The notes under the pieces: model-generated | Database searches by the model: none | Told to the model about the DNA's origin: nothing | The model's input: the letters and a program-made list of their open reading frames with translations, nothing else | Part shown: piece by piece, positions 34,787 through 47,620 of the stretch | How positions within the stretch are numbered: the first letter of the stretch is position 1 | Layout of the letters: each line of letters opens with the position of its first letter | Position numbers and translations under genes: made by a program | From: Glycine soja | Taxonomy: Eukaryota > Streptophyta > Magnoliopsida > Fabales > Fabaceae | Direction: 5' to 3' | DNA length: 64,000 nt | Assembly (NCBI RefSeq): GCF_004193775.1 | Contig: NC_041020.1 | Location: 12,370,383-12,434,382, forward strand

Positions 34787-35910
34787 TCATGGTGGAGGAA
34801 GAGTAGGGTGGAGTAAGGAAGTCTCTTCCACCACTACGTCCAGTAAAGAAGGGTTTGTCAGGAATGGCTTAAGTCGGTGTCCATTGACCTTGAAACTCTT
34901 GTTTGTGGAGTCGCTTTTGATCTCAACTGTACCATAAGGAAAAACATTAGTAACAACAAAAGGACCAATCCACTTAGACCTCAACTTACCACTCATGAGT
35001 CCAAGCTTAGAATTATACAATAACACTTTTTGCCCAACCCTGAAGTCCTTCTTAATTATCCTACTATCATGGAACTTCTTGGTCTTTTCTATGTAGAACT
35101 TGGCATTCTCATACGCTTCTAGGCGGATCTCATCTAACTCACTCAGTTGCAGCTTTCTTTCCTCACCAGCTTGATCCATAGAGAAGTTGCAGGTCTTCAC
35201 TGCCCAGTATGCTTTATGCTCAATCTCAACTGGAAGATGACATGCCTTTACAAAGACAACCCGATAAGGAGACATTCATATGGGTGCTTTGTAGGAAGTC
35301 CGATGTGCCCAAAGAGCATCATCTAGCCTGGTACTCCAATCTTTCCTGCTTGGTTGCACAATCTTCTCTAAAATTCTCTTGATCTCCCTGTTAGAAATTT
35401 ATGCCTATCCATTGGTATGGGGGTGGTATGGTGTGGATACCCTGTGTACAACCCCGTACTTTTTAAGCAAGGCATGCATTGTTTTGTTGCAAAAATTGGT
35501 TCCTTGATCACTAACAATTGCTTTAGGTACTCCAAACCTGCAAAACAGATTAGATCTGACAAAATCTACAACAACCTTAGCATCATTAGTTCTAGTGGGC
35601 TTGGCTTCCATCCATTTTGAAACATAATCAACTGCAAGGAGAATGTAAACATAACCAAAAGAGACAGGAAAAAGGCCCATGAAATCTATGCCCCAGACAT
35701 CAAACACCTCATAGAATAGCATAGGTTGCTAAGGCATTTGTTGTCGCCATGTAATTGCACTTCCTGCTCTCTGACACTGCTCACAAGTACTACAAATCTT
35801 CCACGCATCTTTAAAGATGGTGGGCCAATAAAATCCACAATCAAGTACTTTGTGAGCTGTCCTTTGAACACCCAGATGACCTCCCGGTGCGGAAGAATGA
35901 CAGAACTGCA
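34787..35910 (-). pseudogene. Athila integrase (frame changes)
   Basis: The zinc-binding part has [10 protein letters not shown] and [12 protein letters not shown] (35905-35780). The catalytic core is in 35722-35405 with [26 protein letters not shown] and [10 protein letters not shown]. The C-terminal part is in 35275-34787 with [20 protein letters not shown] and VNGHRLKPF. Stops and small frame changes near 35725 and 35400-35280 separate the pieces. It would insert the DNA copy into the genome; this copy is not functional. Confidence 0.9.
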
Positions 35911-37680
35911 GGATTGAGTCAGTCTCATGATTTGGAATGCATCGTCTAATGACCTGATCACTGCACAATTTCCACAAGTAGGGATCATCCCAAATAAAAT
36001 GCTTAGCATCTCTTTTAATTTTATCTTTTTGAGCCTTAGATGCTAAGGGAGGAAAAACAAAAGCAACTAAATAATTGACAATGTTAGCAAACCAGGGAGT
36101 AGAAAGAGAATCAGAAATACTATACAGTATATATAAATGATCATCCGGGAAATCATCCCAAATGGGTGAGTCCTCATCAGACACATGTTCGATCCGACTC
36201 AAATGATCAACAACTAAATTTTGTGCTTCGCTCCTATCACGGATCTCCAAGTCAAAATCTTGGACCCAGAGCATCCATTGGATCAACCTAGGCTTTGAAT
36301 CAGCCTTCTTCAACAAGTACTTTAAAGCTACATGGTCAGTATAAACAATAATGCGAGTACCAAGCAAATAAGAATGAAATTTTTTAAGAGCAAAAACTAT
36401 GGCTAGTAGCTCTTTCTCAGTAGTAGTATAATTCGCTTGGGCAGCATCTAAAGTCCTAGAAGCATAATATATCACCCTAGGCAATTTATCAATTTGATGC
36501 ATCACACATAAGCTCAAAAGGGGTTGTCCAGTCAGGTGCCTGGATGATGGGGGTGGTAGTCAGTGCTCTTTTGAGGCAATCAAAAGCCTCTTTGTATTTA
36601 TCATTAAATTCAAACTCCACCTCCTTTTGCAACAAGTTGGATAGTGGAAGGGCTACCTTGCTAAAATCTCTTATAAAGCGCCTGTAGAATCCTGCATGAC
36701 CAAGAAAAGATCGCACCTCTCGTACGCAAGAGGGGTAAGGCAATTGTGAAATAACAAAATTTTTTGCAGGATCTACTTCAATGCCCTTTTTGGAAATAAT
36801 GTGGCCTAAAACTATACCTTGTTCAACCATAAAATGACATTTTTTCAAAATTTAGAACAAGGTTAGTTTCAGTGCATCTATTCAAAACCTTTTCTAGACT
36901 ATCCAAACAAATATCAAAAGAGGATCCATATACAGTGAAATCATCCATAAACACCTCTATGCAATTTTCTAAAAAATCACTAAAAATACTAATCATGCAC
37001 TGCTGGAAGGTACCAGGGGCATTGCACAGGCCGAAAGGCATCCTCATATAGGCAAAAGTGCCGAAGGGGCAGGTGAATGTGGTCTTTTCTTGATCCTCAG
37101 GAGCAATAGTGATTTGCAGATAACCAGAAAAACCATCAAGGAAACAGTAGTGAGATTTACCTGCCAGGCGTTCAAGCATCTGGTCAATGAATGGAAGTGG
37201 AAAATGGTCCTTTTTGGTAACCTGGTTCAGCCTCCTATAGTCGATGCAGACTCTCCAACTGTTCTACACCCAAGTAGGAATCAGCTCCTCCTTCTCATTT
37301 TTAATCACGGTGAGGCCGATTTTCTTCGGAACTACCTGGACGGGACTCATCCATTGGCTGTCGGAGATAGGATAAATGATTCCAACTTGCAAAAGCTTGG
37401 TTACCTCCTTCTTCACTACATCAAGAATTACCGGGTTGAGTCTTCTCTGTTGCTGTCTTACTGGTTTAGGCCCATCCTCTAAATTTATCCGGTGCATACA
37501 TGTGGATGGGCTAATACCATGAATGTCCGCCAGGGCCCAGCCTATAGCCTTCTTATGCTTCTTGAGAACTGATAACAACTTCTCCTTTTGCTCATCAGCA
37601 AGGGAGGCAGATATAATTACTGGAAAACTTTTGCTCTCGTCTAAGTAAGCATATTTTAAAGTTGATGGCAGAGGCTCCAA
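35911..37680 (-). pseudogene. Athila reverse transcriptase and RNase H (broken)
   Basis: RT starts in 37680-37264 (KKEVTKLLQVGIIYPISDSQ) and, after a TAG stop near 37264 where Gln is expected, continues in 37179-36823 with FPFGLCNAPGTFQ-type block MPFGLCNAPGTFQQC and the catalytic FMDDF. A frameshift in an A-run near 36845 moves on to 36848-36489 (VRSFLGHAGFYRRFIRDFSK). The RNase H part follows in 36517 onward ([32 protein letters not shown]). The order is that of gypsy pol. Confidence 0.95.
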
Positions 37681-37788
37681 TTCTGGTGTGGGCGGCTGGA
37701 TAATGGTAGAAAGAGATGGTTTCTCAACCTGTAACTCATAAAGAAAGTCAGAGGTATGTGTACTTCCTGAAACATGGTTAGTTCTATC

Positions 37789-38966
37789 TTACTCTAGAAA
37801 ATCAATCTCAAGAGGTAAAACATCACCAGACATGTAATTAATATAAATTTCAGATTCACTCTCAGCATCAAATTCAGACATATGATCAAGTACAAATTCA
37901 GATTCGATACATGAAGAGTGACAGGCATGCAAATTAGAATGAAGATCATTCATGTATTCATCAACAACATGGTCAATTATTTCAACACGAAATACAGAAA
38001 GATCTTCAAATGGGTGTTTCATAGCATCAAGAATATTAAAATGAACAGTTATATCACCAAACTCCATAGATAGTGTACCTGCATATACATCTATCTTAGT
38101 TCTAGCAGTTTTCATAAAAGGTCTACCTAGAATGATGGGACTGATCCTTTAGAAAATCCCTCCTCCATATTCAAAATATAAAAATCAACAGGGAAAATCA
38201 GGTCACCGACTCTAACTAAGACATCCTCTATGAAACCAGTAGGATAGGCAACACTTCTATTAGCTAAATGAATTACCACATCAGTTGACTGCAAAGGACC
38301 TAGAGATAGAGAATTAAAAATAGACAGAGGCATGACACTAACATAAGATCCTAAATCTAGCATGGCATTGTCAAACTTATTGTTCCCTATAATACAAGGT
38401 ATGCTTAATGTACCTGGATCTTTACATTTTTCAGGGATTTGGGGAACATATTTACCAATCAATGCGGAGACATTTCTGCCCATACTAATTCTTTCACTTC
38501 CTTTAAGCTTCCGCTTATTAGTGCACAGCTCCTTCAAGAATTTAGCATATCTTGGAATTTGCTTTATGGCATCCAGCAGAGGTATGTTTACCTCTACTTT
38601 TCTAAATGTTTCCAATATCTCCTTCTCTGTCTCTTCCATTTTTTTGTTGGAAATTGCTCTTGGAGGGAACGGAAGAGGGATATGCTGCTTTTGTAAATCA
38701 GAATTACCAGTGGGAAATTCACCTGCATAGAAATTGTTAGGTAACTTACTCTTTAAATTTTTGTCATCATCTTTTTCTGGAGTAGAGTGAAGTTTGGCAG
38801 GTTCATTTATGGATGAGGAAGATGTTGCTGGTTGAGGTCCTTGACACTCCTTTCCCGACCTCAATGCAATGGCACTCACATTTTTGGGATTCTGGATGGA
38901 TTGAGAAGGTAATCTGTCAGAATTCTGGGATTGTTGTTGATTTAATTGTGTAGCCAATTGTCCCAT
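37789..38966 (-). pseudogene. Athila gag tail and aspartic protease region (frameshifted)
   Basis: The frame 38966-38127 carries Gln/Ser-rich sequence, then FLKELCTNKRKL and the protease-like core AMLDLGSYVSVMPLSIFNSL with SVAYPTGFIEDVLVRVGDL. A single-base loss near 38128 shifts the frame, after which MKTARTKIDVYAGTLSMEFG follows in 38115-37789. A TAG stop at about 38967-38969 separates this from gag upstream. Confidence 0.9.
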
Positions 38967-38969
38967 CTA

Positions 38970-40385
38970 ATTAGTTAAGCTTTGAATGGAGGCTCTGGTC
39001 TCTTGTTGAAACTGCATGTTTTGCATAGTCATTTGCCTCACAAGTTCTTCAAGGGAAGGTTGCGGAGGAGCCTCAACTGTTTGCTGTTTTTGGGGTTGTT
39101 GCTGTTGTTTTTGTTGCTACTGGATTGGTGGAGGAACGTATGCTCTGCTTGGGCCAGCAACTTTCTGAAAATAAGGTTGTTGTTGTTGTTGTTGTTGCTG
39201 CTGTTGTGAAGGATTTGACCATCTAAGGTTGGGATGATTCCTCCACCCAGGATTGTACCTGTTGCTGGAGAGGTCATAATTGTTCTGTTGTGGCTGCTTT
39301 TGCTGCTGAGGTTGAGGAGGTCTGTTGTAGATGTTTGCAGCATAAGCTTCAGGCTGTTCAATTGCTTCAGATTGTTGCACAGAAGGGCAAAGGTTTGTAT
39401 GGTGGCCCACAGAGGAGCATAAACCACAGAGTCTGGCGACAGGTGCAGATTTTTTATTCAAGGACAGCTGGGTTACCAGGTTAACCAAGGCATCTAGTTT
39501 ACCTTCAGGCTTCTTAGTCTCAGCTGATGAAGATGAATTCGTGGCTACTTCATGCACTCCTCTAATGACAATAGCATCACTTCTGGCACTAAATTTTTGG
39601 GAGTTTGAAGCCATCTTCTCAATTAAATTTCTGGCTTCAGTAGGGATCATGTCTCCAAGGGCTTCACCACTGGCAGCATCTATCATACTTCTCTCCATGT
39701 TACTGAGTCCTTCATATAAATATTGAAGGAGAAGCTCCTCAGAAATCTGGTGGTGAGGGCAACTGGCACATAGTTTCTTAAATCTCTCTCAGTATTCATA
39801 TATGCTCTCTCCAATAAGTTGTCTAATGCCTGAAATATCCTTTCTGATGGTCGTGGTCTTGGAAGCAGGGAAAATTTTTTCTAAGAATACTCTCTTGAGG
39901 TCATCCCAGCTCGTGATAGACCTTGGAGCAAGGTAATATAGCCAGTCCTTTGCCACTCCCTCTAAAGAATGAGGAAAAGCCTTCAAAAATATGTGATCCT
40001 CCTGGACATCTGGGGGTTTCATGGTGGAGCAGACAATATGGAATTCTTTCAGATGTTTGTGCGGGTCTTCACCTGCAAGGCCATGAAACTTTGGAAGCAA
40101 ATGGATCGATCCAGTTTTAAGAACATATGGGATATCCTCATCAGGGTATTGGATGCACAAGCTTTCGTAGGTGAAATCAGGTGCAGCCATTTCCCTTAGA
40201 GTCCTCTCACGGGGTGGAGGTTGTGTCATGTTCTCAGAATGCTCAAAACTATAATGCTCAAAATCTCCAATAATAGAATGCTCAGGATGCTCAAAAGGTA
40301 CTAAATGATGTCTAACTAAACTATGAAATGTCCTATCTATCTCAGGATCAAAGGGTTGTAAGTCAGATGGATTGCCTCTAGTCAT
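38970..40385 (-). pseudogene. Athila gag (stops at three sites)
   Basis: It starts MTRGNPSDLQPFDPEIDRTF at 40385. The retrotransposon gag domain has FHGLAGEDPHKHLKEFHIVC and DWLYYLAPRSITSWDDLK, then a zinc knuckle CGLCSSVGHHTNLC and a Gln-rich repeat (39260-39170, coded by CAA/CAG runs). In-frame stops are TGA near 39787 (for Arg), TAG near 39117 (for Gln) and TAG near 38968 (for Gln). All three fit C-to-T changes. Confidence 0.95.
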
Positions 40386-41218
40386 ACACTATATTCAGCA
40401 TGCACAACAGTTGCCTTCTTATGCAAGTAACAATGTAGGTTTGAACTACAGCTACCATTAAATGATATCCAAATGACTTGAAATTTTGTGAGCAGCCTTA
40501 AAATCATGAAAAGATGGCACAAAAATTTTCAGGCAAAAATTCAAAGTCTAACTATGGAAACTACCTAAGGAAAGTTTAGAAAAATAAAACAATAAAACTT
40601 GAAAAATAAAAAAAAAATAAAAAAAAACTAGTAAACAGGCGATTTTGACTAGCTAGAGACCTCAGTTGGCCTTCGACGGGCTGCCACAATGTGGGAAATT
40701 TTTTTCTACCCCAAATACATATATAATAGTAGTCATTCTGAAACCCGGAGCAAAAGTTATGGTCGTTCGAAGTTTTGCTAAACACAAGTTCTCAAATTTT
40801 TTTGAATCCTCAAATCTGGCCATAACAAGTGTTCCTGGTATTTTTCACACAAAATATGAGTCAAAAGAACCTACCACACAAAAATTCAGCCAAAAATAAC
40901 AACCCGAACTATCAAAACAAAAATCGCCAATTAAATTGTCAACGGTCGTCGCTAATGTAATGTTGTGTGAACAGTAACATAGAATCAGTCTCTAATTCCG
41001 TCGCTAAGCACTATTCACAGCAAAACATAAAACTGAAACAAGAGAAGCGCTGAACAAGGGGTACTACTAAATTGCAAAACAGAACATCAAATAAAACAGA
41101 ACAACGCACTAACACAATATACTAACACAACACGAACACACTAAACAAAAAAATTAAACGTAAAACAACTAAACATAAAGCACGAATCACTAGCTATTAT
41201 GAATCTTTGGACCACTGC
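40386..41218 (-). other. Athila 5' leader
   Basis: This non-coding leader lies between the primer-binding site and gag. Short frames only; no family signature. Confidence 0.7.
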
Positions 41219-41236
41219 TCCCTGGCAACGACGCCA
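41219..41236 (-). other. Primer-binding site of the Athila element (tRNA-Asp type)
   Basis: The minus strand reads TGGCGTCGTTGCCAGGGA four bases after the 5' LTR. It differs by two transitions from the usual Athila site TGGCGCCGTTGCCGGGGA. Confidence 0.85.
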
Positions 41237-41240
41237 AATT

Positions 41241-42356
41241 TGATCGAGGCCATACCCGAATCAAATAAACATTAAAATGCAGTAACTAGGAAGTGATCCT
41301 AGGTCGTTTCCCAACGAGCAATGATAAACCAAATGTTCATAACAGATAGTAGGAAAATAGTAACGAATTGGGGGAGGGGGGGTTGTTTGCTTTTGTAAAT
41401 TAAACAGCGAATAGATGTGAATTATAAAATATCAGAATTAAAACACGTTGCTTCCCCTTGATTCACAAGCAAGTCTCTTATCCTAGGTTACGAGAGTTTA
41501 TCCTTTATCAGTTCAACCACTTAATCCAACCCTAAATTAAATTACTAGGCGAAATTTAACATAAGACATTCATTATGTGATTAAGCAACACATACACCAA
41601 TTAATCATAAACGATCATTAAGCATGAACGTAAATCAAGCGCAGAGACAACTAATCAAGCACTAAGCATGCATGAATTAATAGCAACAAATTCAGAGTAA
41701 TTAGTGAAGAGGAAAAACTGAACAGAATTTAATAGTAATAATAGAACCTCAAAGAGAACTGTGCTTGATCCTCAAGAGAAAACAACGCTGGAGACTTAGC
41801 CTTCCATTAATCAATAGAGAACGAAATTTTAGATTGAAGAACGAAATTTTATTGTTGAAATGAAAAGTAAAAACTGGAATTGCAAAACGAAAAAAGTTTC
41901 TAAAAGAAGAAAAGCCTAAAACTAAAAACGAAAATAGGAGAGAGAAGAGAGGGGCCTAAACTAGAACCTTGGTGTTGTTATATAGTTTTCCAACCCCAAA
42001 GCTTACAAATCTGTTTTAAATCCAAGCCCATAAATAAAATCAAATCAAATCTAGATAAGATAAGATCTAGATGAAATAATATCTAAATAAGATCAAATCT
42101 AAATAATATCTAGATAAGATAAACTCTAGATAAGATAAAATTTTGTAGAATAAAATAGTCTGCCCTCTTCAAGTTCAAGCCCAATTTTGGATTCAAGCTC
42201 AATGCTTCATTTATTCCTGAAATTAGATTAAAAACATCAAATTAGCTGAATGGGCCCAAATAATAAAACTGCCTAATTAATTTGACAATTAAGACTAATC
42301 AGTACTTAAAATGGTGCAAAAAGGGTTAAGAAATAGGAGAAAATAATGGCGCATTA
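41241..42356 (-). repeat. 5' LTR of the Athila element
   Basis: It matches 32131-33240 over its full length with about 41 substitutions and small indels in a G-run, a GA repeat and the AGATAA array. Its terminal CA on the plus strand has become TA (GCATTA). Confidence 0.95.
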
Positions 42357-42361
42357 CCTGA
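42357..42361. repeat. Target-site duplication CCTGA, right copy
   Basis: Second copy of the 5-bp duplication; it marks the Athila insertion into the CACTA 2 leader about 95 bp before the TNP2 ATG. Confidence 0.9.
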
Positions 42362-42455
42362 CGTATGAAGCTAACATAAAAGACAGTCTTCCTAAATGGG
42401 ATAGGGTTACACCTATAAATAAAAAAGTGAGATTTTCATGCGTGAAATTGCTTAG

Positions 42456-45400
42456 ATGGGTCGAAGTTGGATGAATCAAAGTCGCATGAGCCCAGAATAT
42501 GAGGATGGCGTTGAGCAGTTCTTGCAATGTGCTTTAGAAAGAGGTCTACCAAATGAAGAAGGAAAATATTATTGTCCTTGCATCAACTGTTTGAACGGAA
42601 GACAACAACTACTGGACAACATACGGGAGCATCTATTGTGTGATGGGATTAAGAAGAATTACACGACGTGGATATGGCATGGTTAAGTGACAGACATGCA
42701 GAGTGGGTCTCAATATGAACCGTTTGATGTAGAAATGGGAGATCACTTGGAGGACATGATTCGTGACCTTGGACAAGAGTCTTTTCAGCAACCACACACC
42801 CCTGTGTATGAAGGATTGCAGAGTGATTCAAAGAAGCCTTTGTATACGGGGTGCAAGAATTCCTTAACCCTGTTGTCTGCGGTGCTAAGTTTGGTTAATG
42901 TGAAGGCCAAGTATGGGTGGAGTGACAAAAGTTTTACCTCACTGCTTAAGGTAGTGCACAATTTGCTTCCAAAGGACAACACGCTACCTAAAAATTACTA
43001 TAAGGAGAAAAAGATACTGTTTTCGATGGGTATGAAGTATCAGAAGATTCATGCTTGCCCCAATGATTGCATACTGTACAGGCATGAATTCCAACAAATG
43101 TCCAAATGCCCTATCTGTGGGACTTCACGGTACAAAGTGAAGGATGAAGAGGAAAGTAGTTCTGATGAAAACTCAAAGAAGGTCCCTCTAGTGAAGGTTT
43201 TGTGGTATCTTCCAATCATTCCAAGGTTTAAGCATCTTTTTGCTAATGAGGACGACGCAAAAGACCTTACATGGCATGCAAATGGAAGGATTTCTGATGG
43301 AATGGTCCGTCATCCGGCTGATTGCTCGTAGTGGAAGAAGATTGATGGTTTGTATCCGGATTTCGAAAATGAGCCAAGAAATCTTAGACTTGGACTAGCC
43401 AGTGATGGAATGAATCCATATGGCACCTTAAGCACTCAACACAGTTCATGGCCAGTTCTGCTAGTAATTTACAATTTTCCTCCTTGGTTGTGCATGAAGA
43501 AAAAATACATGATGTTGTCTATGATGATATCGGGCCCAAGACAACCAGGAAATGACATTGATGTTTATCTAAGTCCGTTGATTGAAGACCTGAGAAAGTT
43601 GTGGGCCAAGGGGGTTTTAGTGTTTGATGCATTTCGCAAGGAGACGTTTGAAATGCGTGCAATGCTTTTTTGTACCATTAATGACTTTCCAGCATATGGG
43701 AATCTTAGCGGTTATAGTGTTAAGGGTTATCATGCATGCCCCATCTGTGAAGAAAACACAAGCTACATACAACTAAAACATGGAAGAAAAACAGTTTATA
43801 GTAAGCATCGCCATTTTCTAACACCCAATCATCCTTACAGACGATTGAAAAAAGCTTTTAATGGAAGTCAAGAGCACGATACTGCGCCAATACCATTGAC
43901 TGGTGAGCAGGTATACCAGCAGGTTCAACACCTGAATACTGTATTTGGAAAGACCCAAAAGAAGGATAAAAGTAAGACTTGCATATGGAAGAAGAGGTCC
44001 ATTTTCTTTGATCTTCCATACTGGTCTGATCTAGACGTTAGACATTGTATTGATGTTATGCATGTGGAGAAAAATGTATGTGACAGTGTGATTGGGACAC
44101 TTCTTAACATTCAAGGCAAGACGAAGGATGGCTCAAATACCTGTCAAGATCTAGCTGAGATGGGGATACGATCACAGTTGCATCCAAGGTCTGATGGGAA
44201 GAAAATTTACTTGCCCCTAGCTTGTCATACTTTGTCCAAAAAGGAAAAGATAAGTTTTTGTTAGTGTCTTCGTCAGGTGAAGGTTCCACAAGGATACTCT
44301 TCAAATATTAAGAGCTTTGTGCAGTTGAAGGAGCTTAAGCTTGTAGGGTTAAAGTCTCACGATTGTCACGTGTTGATGCAACAATTGTTAGCCATGGCTT
44401 TGCAAGACATCTTGCCAAACAAAGTCAGGTTAGCCATAACTCACCTGTGCTTTTTCTTCCATGCCATATATAGCAAAGTCGTTGATCCTGTCAAGTTTGA
44501 TGAGCTGGAAAATAAGGCCACAATTATACTGTGCCAGTTGGAGATATATTTTCCCCCTGCTTTCTTTGACATCATGACTCACTTGATTGTGCATCTGGTC
44601 AAAGAAATCAAATGTTGTGGTCTTGTTTATTTGCGGTGGATGTACCCGGTTGAGTGATACATGAAGATCTTAAAAGGGTATACAAAGAATCTATATCGTC
44701 TAGAAGCATCTATTGTTGAGAGGTACATTGCAGAAAAGCCATTGAATTTTGTTCAGAATACGTTGAGAAGGATAAACCTGTTGGCCTTCCTAAGTCTCGA
44801 CATGATGACAGAGTGGGTGGTAAGGGTTCAAGAGGACTGCATGTGATCACTCCAAGTCTAGAAGATTTGTTACAAGCTCACTTGTATGTCTTGAACAACA
44901 GTAATGAAGTTTTGCCATACATACTAAAGCATGAAGCTTTAGTCAAACAGAATAATCCAAAAATGTCAAAGAATTGGGTGTTGAAAAAGCATAACAAGAC
45001 TTTCTGTGATTGGTTTAAAGATACAATCTTTGCAGATGAAAATGCTTCAGAAACATTAAGAAAGCTAGCAAATGGGCCTAAAAGAAATGTTATAACTTGG
45101 CAAGGATACAACATAAACAAGTATTCATTTTACACAAAAGCACAAGATGACAAAAGTACAATGTAGAACAGCGAGGTCACCTTAAAGGTTGAATCTCAGC
45201 ACTTCACAAGTGTGCATGATGTCAATCTCTGTGTAGCTTCCATCCCTTACTTTGGGTTCATTGATCAAATTTGGGAGTTTAACTATGTGAAATTTACTGT
45301 TTGTGTTTTCAAATGTAAATGGGTTGGCACCAACACCGGTGTGCACACCAATGATATAGGATTTACGTTGGTAGACCTAAAGAAACTTGCTTACCACAAT

Positions 45401-45652
45401 GACCCTTTCATCATGGCAGAACAAGCTAGACAAGTATTTTATGTGCAAGACCCTTGTGATGAAAGGTGGTGCGTGGTTCTACAAGGCAAAACAATTGGTG
45501 TTAATGTAGAAGATGATGATTCATACATGGACACCTATGTTAGTCCTTTGTCCACACAAATCACTCCTAACATTGTCGGAGAAGAAGAAACTGACAACGT
45601 TCATGCTAATCGTAATGATCATGATGAAGGAGAATTAATTAACATCGTCTAA
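42456..45652 (+). pseudogene. TNP2-type transposase of CACTA 2 (five stops, one frameshift)
   Basis: The start MGRSWMNQSRMSPEYEDG at 42456 opens the transposase-associated domain (YYCPCINCLNGR). The TNP2 core follows with IHACPNDCILYRHEF, KCPICGTSRYK, LTWHANGRISDGMVRHPAD, LGLASDGMNPYG, YHACPICEENT, IDVMHVEKNVCDSVIGTLLN and KSHDCHVLMQQLL. The C-terminal domain at 45212-45652 has FIMAEQARQVFYVQDPCDER. The frame is continuous from 42456 to about 44800 apart from stops at 42684, 43329, 44262 and 44655. After a frame change near 44805 it continues, with a stop at 45164, to 45652. Four of the five stops fit C-to-T changes of Gln or Arg codons. Confidence 0.95.
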
Positions 45653-45757
45653 TGTAATTTTCTATTTATATATTTGATTTTGCTAGATTGATTTACATAA
45701 GTCATACAGTTGTTTTTTGTAATGTTTATTAACCATAGTTTTTTTGTATAAAAGATC

Positions 45758-47620
45758 ATGGTTTATCCACCTACCTCGCCTCCTCCTCCTCCTTCTTCTC
45801 CTCCTCCTCCTCCTCCTTATCCTCTTTCAAACGCATCAGCTTTGTCGGCTACCGTGAAGCGGACACGCAAAGCCTCACGTCTACGATCCTTGTCTACTAG
45901 ACCACCTAGTGCTGAGAGACCTGTGGTCCACGTTGATCCTGCTACCAGCAAGGCCGACGGTCCCCACAGGAAGAAATTAAGAACATATTTGGGGATAATG
46001 ACGCGTGATAAGGTGGACGTCACGTACGAGAACTGGAAGGAGGTCCCTACTGCTCAGAAGGACTTGATTTAGGAGGACATTCAGGTATTTTTCTTTTCTT
46101 ATTTGATGTTATTTAATTAATAGCCAAAAAATACATTATTGTAACAAATAAACCTTATTTGTTATTGTCAGGCGAAATTTGAAATCCCAGAGGCTTCTGA
46201 CAGTAGGACGAAAAAGAAGTTACTTTAGATTTTCGGTGAGAGTAGAGGCAGTTTAAATCAGACCTCACAAGGAAATGGGCCCTTGCAGCCGCTCAGGATG
46301 GTGTGGATGACACTGTCTATGAGAGATACGGCATACGCATGGAAAAATGGGCCCAGTTTTTCCAGACTCGCAGAGATCCTTCTTGGGAGGTATGTACCTT
46401 GCCATTTAAGTTGTTTTTCAAAAAACATTAACTTGTTATAATTCATTCTAGCAATTTGAAAGATTATTGTTTTATTTTTGCAGGATGTGCGGAAAAAGGC
46501 ACAGGTCATCCAGAAACAAAACACTGCCCCCCATGTTTTGTCTCGTGGGGGTTATGAATATTTGGAGCAGAAGCTCCTTGCTAAGAAGACCAAGAAGAAG
46601 TTGGAGGAAGCTGCACAATCAGAAAGCATTGATGGTGTCATCGACCTTTCATGCCCCATCAGACGCCACGTGAAGTGGAAGATGGCCCACACCAAGAAAA
46701 CAGAGGAGATGACGATTGAGGCCGCAAAGGAAATTGCCGAGAAGATTGTAAGTCATTTTCAACTAACCATTAGAATTATATTTCTTTATTTTGTGAATGC
46801 CATGTACACATGTGTCTTTTCTGTGCAGGATTCCTTTGAGGAGCAGGCGTCACAGGGATCCTTCATCCCCTATGGACGTCAGGATGTTCTCACCGCTGCT
46901 ATTGGACGTCCAGAGCACCCTAGACGTGTCTGTGCTGTTAGAGCTGGTGTCACCATCAGGCAATACTTTGGATCAGCTCCATAGACGTCCCGCAGCTCTT
47001 CCTCGCTGCCTCCTGAAGAATTGCAGCTGCTGACCCAGCAAATCAGGGGCCAACTAGAGGAGTCGATCAAAGAAAAAGTGACTCGGTAGCTCATGGCATC
47101 GTTCAGCCAGATGCAGTCCCAGTTTCAGTCCCAGATGCAATCTCAGGGACTTGCACTGCCTCCGGAGCCTCTGGTTGGTCCCTCAGGTCCTTGAGTAAGC
47201 ACAAAGGAGAGTTGTGTTGATCCCTCAGGAAACGATCCTGAGACGGGTGACTCGCGGCTTGTACATCGAAGCAAATTTTGCCCGCCTGGTTGCCCTGGGA
47301 AGAGTTTATGAGGGATCCACTATTGTTCATAACACTCCTTTGTTTCTTGGCCAAGTAAAGGTGGGTGTGGAGGAGGTTAAAGATCCAGATGCTCCCATTC
47401 CTGTACCCACTGATGAGGTTTCCTTAGTGGGTACTTTACTCTTACTATATGTTTCTTCTTTTTGAATTAATTCATTCAGCGTGCCTTAAATTAGGCCATT
47501 TAACTTTGTTTCATGAACAGACAGTTGTGTCTCCGGCAAAACCACCTCAAAAGCCGGATCCGGAGGTCGATGATCCACTTTATCTGATGACATTGACCAT
47601 CCTAGAGCTTTTCTTGAGGC
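45758..47620 (+). pseudogene. Ptta/En/Spm-type second gene of CACTA 2, cut by a copia LTR
   Basis: Exon 1 (45758-46084) opens with MVYPPTSPPPPPSSPPPP, a proline run coded by CCT repeats, and then IMTRDKVDVTYENWKEVP. An intron with GT and AG sites follows (46085-46171). Later exons read KFEIPEASDSRTKKKLL, MEKWAQFFQTRRDPSWE (near 46345-46390), HVLSRGGYEYLEQKLL (46528), DVLTAAIGRPEHP (46881) and QMQSQFQSQMQSQGLALPPE (47110). The tail, near 47290, reads LVALGRVYEGSTIVHN and PIPVPTDEVSLVG. Several stops are present and the frame ends at the SIRE-like LTR at 47621. The protein family accompanies TNP2 and probably binds element ends. Confidence 0.85.

Larger units (their letters stand above)
32131..42356 (-). 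mobile_element. Complete Athila-lineage Ty3/gypsy retrotransposon, 10226 bp
   Basis: It has two LTRs (1110 and 1116 bp), CCTGA duplications, a tRNA-Asp-type primer site, a polypurine tract, and gag-protease-RT-RNase H-integrase in gypsy order. The gag type, primer site and tract fit the Athila lineage (soybean Diaspora-like). By eye the LTRs differ at about 41 positions (near 3.7%) plus a few small indels, somewhat more than the SIRE-like pair. Several stops and frameshifts make it non-autonomous. Confidence 0.95.
31298..47620 (+). mobile_element. CACTA (En/Spm) transposon 2, plus strand, split by Athila and truncated at 3' end
   Basis: It starts CACTACTACAAAAAGC at 31298 with strong subterminal dyads. 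After a leader interrupted by the Athila element (insertion at CCTGA, 32126-32130 and 42357-42361) come a nearly full TNP2 transposase (42456-45652) and a Ptta/En/Spm second gene (45758-47620). The second gene is cut at 47620 by a SIRE-like LTR, and the right terminus is absent. Its terminus and subterminal motif differ from CACTA 1, so it is a separate family. Confidence 0.85.
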
